Assembly: GCF_030704535.1 (NCBI RefSeq)
Contig: NC_081808.1
Location: 18,722,501 to 18,786,500 of the forward strand
Reading direction: 5' to 3'
Length of the DNA stretch: 64,000 bases
From: Vitis vinifera
Taxonomy: Eukaryota; Streptophyta; Magnoliopsida; Vitales; Vitaceae
The notes beneath the pieces are model-generated. The model saw only the letters and a list, made by a program, of their open reading frames with translations. It was not told the DNA's origin and ran no database searches. The translations under genes were made by a program, and so were the position numbers. Positions within the stretch are counted from its first letter, which is position 1. The number at the start of each line of letters is the position of its first letter. Positions 57,588 to 64,000 of this stretch are shown here, one piece after another.

Positions 57588-60563
57588 TGTTAAGTAATAT
57601 TGTTAGTCTATAATTATGTAATTACATTTCTTGTATATACTTAATTATAGGAAATATTTTTTGTACTATCCAATGTCTCTGGCTTTGACACCTGTATGGT
57701 TTGTTACAGATATTTTCTTTTATAATGCTCATTTTCTCTGAGCTAGAATTCCAAGAACCTTCTCTATTCTTCCCTTTCTTGCCTACAACTCAATCTTGGT
57801 ATCAAAGCCGAAGATGTTCACCACAGCTTCTTCTACTCCGGCAACCTTAACTACAAATCCCCAAAATTTTAACCCAGCTCCAGCTCCCAATTCGAATATT
57901 ACCCAGACCAATTACCCATCTCTTTCTCAACCACTCACTAAACGTAATGAGACGAATCTGCTACTCTGGAAAAACCAACTTCTGAATGTGATAATAGCCA
58001 ACTGGTTGGAGGATTTCATTGAGGGAGATATGCCTATACCAGCCAAATTTTTTTATGATGCCTAGATATAAATCAACCCAATCTTCATACAATGGGAACG
58101 GACAAATAGACTCATTATGAGTTGGATTTATTCTTCACTAACTCATGCCATGGTGGAAAGAATTGTAGAATACAAAACTACTTAGAAAATATGGGGAGCT
58201 CTTAACAAAGTTTATCAATCTCCTTCAATTGCCACTGAGTTGGGGCTGAACTCTCAACTTCAAAGGATCAAAACGGAAGGTGTCACCATTTCTGAGTATA
58301 TTGCTCATATTAAGTCTTTGATAAGTATTCTGTTGTGGGCGAGCCATTATCTGAGATAAACTCATATATACTCAGAATGGATTGATTGAAGAATATGATG
58401 GAGTTGTGTACTTATCAAAATATATATATATATATATATATATGATGGAGTTGTGACCTCCATCTATAACAGATCTAGCAAATCTTCTTTGGAAAAAGTT
58501 CGGTCTCCTTTACACATATGAATACCAATTGGAACACATAAATACCACCCAACAATTCAATTTTCCCTAAGCTAAGTTCACTACCTATCCTAGCCAAAAC
58601 AAATTTCAGAAAAACCAACAACCAAATTTTCCTAAATACCCACAAAATCCATATCCATCCTCTCCAAACAAGCCCACTAATCCTTATTGACCTTTTCATG
58701 CAAACTCTCAACTTAGCATCCTTCGGAAACCTCAAGGACAACCACAACCATCATTCAAATGGCCTCAAAAATAAGGTACTGGAAATTTTAGACCAAAGCC
58801 ACAATGCCAAATTTGTGGTAAGTTCGGTCACATAGCTTTCAATCGCTATCATCGAGCCAACTTAAGCTACCAACCATAGTTTCCAAACTCTCAACCTAAG
58901 TCCCAATTTCCAAGTCAAAATCCAAATCCCATCCCTGCAATGTTCACCACTTCATTATCGCCTTTTATGAACTCTAATGGCTGAGATAATTCTTGCTATA
59001 TGGATTTCGGAGCAACACATCACTTTACATTGGAGTTTGGCAACCTGAAAAATCCATTTGTGTGTACTAATGAGGAATAGGCTACAGTGGGCAATGGTAA
59101 GTCGATTGGAATTTCACATATTGGTAATGTTATGTTTTCCAGTCCTATGAAACTCATTCATTTAAACCATGTCTTGCACACTCCTCAAATCTCAAAACAA
59201 CTCACCAATGTCACTAAACTTTGTTCTGATAATCAAGCTTTTGTTGAATCATATCCCTCTCATTTTCTTGTGAAGGATCAAGCTTTGAGGAGGTACTTCT
59301 TCAAGGAATACTTGAAGATAGACTCTACAAAGCTTCTTCATCACTCAACCCTTCACAATCTCTTGTTGCCTCCTTTTCATCAGGTTCACCTTCAATCCTT
59401 ACTACTCAACTATCCTCCACCCTTGCTTAAGCTTTCATCACTCAGCAAAATAATGTTGTATAATGGCACAATAGACTAGGGCACCCTACCTTCTACTGTA
59501 GCTACTCAAGTTATGAAAAGCTGTAATTTCAAATTTTCTAAATCTTTTGAATTTTGTTCCTCTTGTCAATTAGCTAAAAGCTACATATTACCTTTTATGC
59601 TTACAGAATCTAAAGCAATGAAACCTTTTGATTTGGTTCACACAAATCTTTGGGGTCCTTCCCCTGTACAATCTATTACTGGTGCTCATTACTTTCTTCT
59701 TTTTATAGATGATGACTCTAGCTTTAAATGGTTTTATTTGTTAAAAAGAAAGGATGAAACATTCTCCTACTTTCTGAAATTCAAAAACTTCATTGAAAAC
59801 CAGTTTAACACAACTATTAAGGCCTTGCAAACAGATTGGGGTGGTGGATTTCACCCACTTTAAGTCATCCCTTGAAACTCTTGGTATTCATCATCATCAT
59901 CCTTGTCCTTATACTCCCTAACAAAATGGGTGGGTTGAGTGCAAAAACCGAGGCATTGTTGAAGTTGGTTTGTCCATGTTGGCCCACTCTTTGTTCCTAT
60001 TACCTATTGACCATATGCATTCCAATCTGTCATGCATTTAATTAACTGGTTAACTACTGTTGTCTTGAGTAACAAAACACCATATGAATTGCTTTATGAT
60101 AATCTCCTTCTTATTCTTCATTTAGGGTGTCAAGTTGCTCTTGTTACCCATTTTTAAGACCTTTAAATCAGCACAAACTTCAACTTCCCTCCATTGAATG
60201 TCTCTTACTTGGTTTTAGTCCTCACCATAAAGTTATTTGTGTTTAAATAGACAAACAGGCCAAATTTATATCTCACGTCATATGGTTTTCAATGAGTTCT
60301 CTTTTCCCTTCTCTTCTTCTCTCTCTCCTTCCTGTCGTTCTCCTTCATCTACTTTCACTCCTAATCTCCCAATTTCCCTTTACTCCCCTTCCACGGTAAC
60401 TCCAAATCCCACTTCTGATTCATCTTCTTCTATTCCTACATCAATTCCTTCTCCATTTTTCTCACCTACATCTGCCATCCCACTATCTCCTTCCTCTCCT
60501 ACTTCTTCTCCCCAATCTCTCTCACAATTATCACTGGACAATCATAACACTACTTCATTAAGT
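57588..60563 (+). mobile_element. Truncated Ty1/copia element in the duplicated intron
   Basis: The 5' LTR runs from TGTTAAGTAATATTG (57588) to about 57792 and is followed by a primer site TGGTATCAAAGCC (57797). Gag starts at ATG 57814 or 57796-based frames (TKRNETNLLLWKNQLLNVI). A CCHC knuckle CQICGKFGHIAFNRYH is near 58803-58850. The protease site is MDFGATHH, with Phe in place of the catalytic-triplet Ser. Pre-integrase and integrase (CQLAKSYILPF, HTNLWGPSP, FIDDDSS) reach about 59860 and a Ser/Pro-rich spacer runs to 60560. Reverse transcriptase, RNase H and the 3' LTR are missing. An (AT)n run (58421-58443) breaks gag. The element is flanked by a ~50-bp direct repeat rather than a 5-bp duplication. 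Confidence 0.85.
58421..58443 (+). repeat. (AT)n microsatellite in copia gag
   Basis: About 11 AT units between two copies of GATGGAGTTGTG (58397 and 58444), so the site also shows a short local duplication. Confidence 0.9.
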
Positions 60564-60649
60564 CCAAAAATAAAAGTCTATGAACACCAGGTGCCTGTTG
60601 AAATCCTAGAAGTAAACAAAATCCAAAAATCTCCAGGGAAACATAATCA

Positions 60650-61200
60650 AGAAAAGTAACCTCACTCCTGAAGAATAATAAAGAAAAGACACCCATTTCA
60701 CACTCACCCACACCTGGATTACTACAATGATTACCAAACAATAATAAAACCAACAATAACAGAAACCCATTAAAATTCTACATGAATTAAACAAACCAAA
60801 AGGCTCCAGCAAGAAAAGAACCAAGGGAAAGCATACTAGGTTGAGAAACACATGCAGAAAGAGATAAAACCTGAGAAATCACGGACCATAAGGAGTGATT
60901 TTTCTAAATGAATTAAATACCAACAACAGCAACATATTAAAATTCAAAATGAATCAAACAACACCCAAAGAACTCCCCAGAAAAAATATACCCAGCTAAC
61001 ACACATGGATTACTAGCTCTGCCAAACAACAATAACAGTAACAACAACAGAAACCCATTAAAATTCTATCTGAAAAGCACGAACCCAAGAAGCTCCTGCA
61101 AGAGAAGAATTAAAAAAAAGTAAACCCAGTTGACAACAGCACACAGAAGCAGATAGAGAGGTGGAAAACCTGAAATGTCACTCACCATGAGGAGAAAACC
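60650..61200 (+). repeat. Threefold ~130-190-bp tandem repeat in duplicated intron 1
   Basis: Phrases such as CCCATTAAAATTCTA, then a TGAATTAAAC-like stretch, then a CCAGCAAGA/CTGCAAGAGAAG-like stretch and GCAGAAAGAGATAAAACC recur with starts near 60770, 60930 and 61055. The working gene has one copy (about 37980-38100). The copies differ by several substitutions and gaps. Confidence 0.68.
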
Positions 61201-61255
61201 GGGAAGGGGTAGAGAGGGAAAAGGAGAGTGTAAGAAGCAGTGTTGAACTTACATC

Positions 61256-61800
61256 TGGTATTGAAAAGAAGAAATTATTTATTAAACTACTCCATCCATT
61301 TAATTAATTTTTTATGTAAAAACACCCAAAAAATAAAAATAAAGAAGAAAATTCTCTGTACATGAAATAAATTTAAAAAATATATAAGGTCGATTATTTA
61401 GATTATATTTAATTTAACTTTATTAATTTTTCTTTATATATTTTCTTCCTTGTACTTTCTAATAAAGAGAGCTTAAAAAACCAACCTCCTGATATTGAAA
61501 TACCCAAAAACAAAAACAAAAAAAAAAATTCCATATTGTTATTTAGGGGATAATGGAATTCATAGGTACAAGAAATCAAATAGAGATTTTTTTTTTTTTT
61601 CTTTTGAACATATTTCGTGTTTGTTAATACAATAAATAAGGACCTTTTAGAATGGTCGTATTTTTTTTTTCACCTTGTAGAATCTCGTCTCTATGTATCT
61701 AAGTCTCATTTCTTTGTACTTTAATGAAACGGTCAAGTACCCAAATTTAAAGTTCGATATGGTACAGAATCAACACCTGTGAAGCATTATCCCAACAAAC
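61256..61800. other. AT-rich spacer in the duplicated block
   Basis: No coding or transposon signature found. It replaces the region that holds the release-factor promoter in the working copy (38278-38800). Confidence 0.45.
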
Positions 61801-61809
61801 TAATGGAAA

Positions 61810-63990
61810 AAATAACTACATGCATGTAAGAGTGAAAACAAAGAATCCAAAGCTCTGCTCCTGCATTTTTCAATTCTTTATTCAGAAGGAATGCCCAGAT
61901 CACTGGGATTTCGACACTAAACATCAGTACAAACAGGAAAACACACAAATTTCAAGTTCCTGTATCATTGTCTTTGTTTTTCTTGACAACCAAACAGAAC
62001 TTTAGACAATGATGCCTACAAAACTAGGCAAGCTGAATGCAGCTTCAGTTCAAGAGCTCTATTCAAAAAGAGGAGAGGACTTTAACAGTTGGGATGCAAA
62101 CTGCGAAGGAGGTATCATTAGGACAGTATGTTCGATGTTTTCGGCAATCATTTAGCTTGCTTCAAACACTTGCCATGAACCACTCTGAAGATTTCTGAGT
62201 CAAGACTCTAACCGTCTCCAACATCTTCACATTATCAATGAAGAACTTGAGTAGAATCTCCTCATCATCATGTTCAAAACATTCTTCATGTCATATCCTA
62301 CGCCAGCCACTGCAGCAACAGTCTGCATCCTCCTGGCAAGGCCCTCTCTGCATAGTGGAACTGCAAAAATTCAAATAGAGGAGATATCAAAATGTGCTAA
62401 TATGCAGGTAGCCAAATAGAGATGATCAGGGATATGGTTTTTGCAAGTGCATGAAAGTTTCATGCTTGCCTTCAGGCAGGATGTCTCATGGGACTGAGGT
62501 TGAGTTTTGATTGAAAATTTTCAACCACATTGAGAAACATCCCTGAAATTTTAGCCAGTTGTAATCTTTTCTATTATATTTGAAAGCTGCACTGTCAAAG
62601 TTCAATTTTGCTCTGCAATTTAGATATGTTCCAGTGCAGGCCTAAAGAAATTCCACACAAAATTCTCATGCAATAGCAACTCAAAAATTAGAAGCTGGGG
62701 TTCTGTATTACCTTCATAAAACTCTGTATAATCATAAACAATTGACAAGGTCTTGGGATGACGAGAAAGCCAAACAGCAAATTAATTTCTTGTTTTAATT
62801 AATTTCTTGGATGTGGATCCTTGATCGTGAGAAAGCCATCCCTTGAGTTTGTATAACTTGCTACCCAGAAACCTGTTTCCACCTTCAGATGCTTGAGATC
62901 ATATAATGGACGAAACCAGCTCCTTTTCATACCATCAGGAAACAGCAAAGGCTTAAGAAATCAAAAAGCAAAAGGTGTTTCATAAGCGTACAGATCCGGC
63001 AGAAGTGCAAGGGAAATTGAAAATTATCAAACATTTGAAGCAGTGATACCTTTGAAATGGTGCAAACCAGAGTTGAACTTCACAATACTTGAACAGTGCA
63101 AGAAGATCCTCTGATGCAATGAACTCTTAGCAGTTGCAACAATTGGATGCCATGAAAGCATAGCATGGAGCAGATTTGAGCATCTCAAAGTATAGCCAAT
63201 GAAGTTGAAGGCAACTGGATTGAGGGGGAAGTTCAACCACAGTATGTGAATGAAAGAAGATTTAGAGTATCAAGATCCATTACCACAAAGTTGCAACATT
63301 GAAGCAACTCAAAGCTTTGAAGCTGTCGAAGAAAAATATTAATATTTCGCAAATGATCATAGACATCAAGAGAAAACATTTCAAGAATAGTGAATTTAGG
63401 AACATGGTGTTCAAACCACCTATCTGTAATACTTGTGCCACCTAGTTTTAAAGTTTGGAGAAATTCACAAGCATACAAATTGATCTCACGGGGCTTAAAC
63501 ACGAAATTATGATTAAAGGGCATAAACAGAAATGATTTAAGATTTCATGTATCAACCTCAATCTTTTCTAGGCCTTTACAATTGTCAAACTCCAAAAATA
63601 AAAGTTTATCTGTCAAAACCATAATGCTTTTGAGCTCATCATAGTCTGAAAGATCGAAATCCGTCATTAAAGGGCAGTTTAAGATCAAATCCCGGGCCCC
63701 CACCTTTTAACTTCAAACCATTAATTGATTTCACAGCCAAGACTGTCTGTGACAAGCTGTCATATTAATTCCCACCAGGAGGTAGATGTCAACATCTAGC
63801 TTTAGGACATTACTTTATATATCAAAATCAATTAAACCTGTCCACCCAAGAATCTGATAATTAAACCTGTTGACCCAAGAATCTGATTTGACATGACAAA
63901 AGGTGAGTTGGAGATTGAATGACAATAGAGAGAGTTGTTCATAAAATTCAAGAACTCCTATTTTCCTAAGTAAAATGAGCTATTCAGGAA
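61810..63990 (-). pseudogene. Decayed duplicate of the F-box/LRR/FBD gene
   Basis: The minus strand matches the gene at 39.2-41.5 kb in order. The C-terminal exon is at about 62190-62370 with frameshifts, the FBD exon at about 62700-62940 with stops, and the LRR region at about 63040-63930. Frames within the LRR region include KPREINLYACEFLQTLKLGG and FEHHVPKFTILEMFSLD, against KPCEINLCACEFLKTLKVGG and FECHVPKFTLLEMLSLD in the other copy. Frameshifts separate 63236, 63523 and beyond. The F-box itself would lie past the right edge of the window. It is clearly more decayed than the left copy. Confidence 0.85.
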
Positions 63991-64000
63991 CAGAACCTGG

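Larger units (their letters stand above)
57536..60616 (+). repeat. ~50-bp direct repeats flanking the truncated copia
   Basis: CCAAATAAAAGTATATGAAC and onward through GAAATCCTAGAAGT at 57536-57587 recurs, with five or six changes, at about 60564-60616. In the working release-factor gene the matching intron site (about 37800-37850) shows a single copy. This is far longer than a copia target duplication. Confidence 0.78.
56830..61255 (-). pseudogene. Decayed duplicate of the 5' part of the release-factor gene
   Basis: Exon 2 copy at about 56856-56927 reads [16 protein letters not shown] where the working gene has [17 protein letters not shown]. It carries a TGA just before and lacks one Ser codon, and its donor has shifted bases. 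Intron 1 sequence then matches 37.43-38.1 kb in order. The end of exon 1 and its donor (about 61186-61250) match 38115-38170, after which similarity is lost, so the start codon and most of the transit peptide are absent. Exons 3-7 were not found. Intron 1 of this copy holds a truncated copia (57588-60563) and an expanded tandem repeat. Confidence 0.83.

Overview
The window is nuclear DNA from a dicot plant. The genes have several exons, GT-AG introns and AT-rich introns. Transposable elements (LINE, copia, hAT, Mutator-like, SINE, MITE) fill most of the rest. The style of elements and genes fits grapevine (Vitis), but that is an inference; nothing here proves the species.

Left third (1-13 kb). 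The window opens inside a large inverted repeat. Two head-to-head copies of the promoter and first exon of a mitochondrial acyl carrier protein gene face each other across a loop of about 71 bp. The left copy is open, and its gene runs off the left edge on the minus strand; the right copy has a premature stop. A third partial copy lies at 8.64-9.90 kb. Between them is an intact three-exon gene for an organellar bL25-type ribosomal protein (4161-6738), with a tRNA-derived SINE in its second intron. Next to the third copy sits a 3.06-kb Mutator-like non-autonomous element with about 55-bp terminal inverted repeats and a perfect 9-bp target duplication.

Middle (13-41.6 kb). An 11-exon short-chain dehydrogenase of the DHRS7 type (13283-24827, plus) encodes 318 residues. 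Its long introns hold a decayed RTE-type LINE, a tandem repeat array with a truncated LINE inserted, and a LINE ORF1 relic. On the minus strand follows a 7-exon peptide chain release factor 2 gene (26565-38277, 454 residues, with SPF and GGQ motifs and a transit-peptide-like N terminus). Its intron 3 carries a full-length 6.4-kb L1 LINE with a perfect 13-bp target duplication. An F-box/LRR/FBD gene with two in-frame stops follows on the minus strand (39210-41567).

Right third (41.6-64 kb). After an antisense LINE relic comes a decayed Dicer-like (DCL3-type) gene fragment whose five recognisable exons (44.6-55.3 kb, minus) are split by a 9-kb copia retrotransposon with 169-bp LTRs and a 5-bp target duplication. 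That copia is itself split in gag by a 3.86-kb hAT element with 8-bp target duplications and an apparently intact three-exon transposase. From 56.8 kb to the right edge, the release-factor 5' region and the F-box gene appear again in the same order and orientation as decayed copies (a tandem segmental duplication). The release-factor copy is interrupted by a second, truncated copia.

The working host genes are organellar housekeeping functions (acyl carrier protein, ribosomal protein, release factor) and one oxidoreductase. They are not an operon and share no obvious regulation. The remarkable content is structural: nested transposons, an inverted promoter/exon duplication, and a duplicated gene block that has since decayed. 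I found no bacterial-type systems, CRISPR arrays or rRNA genes.
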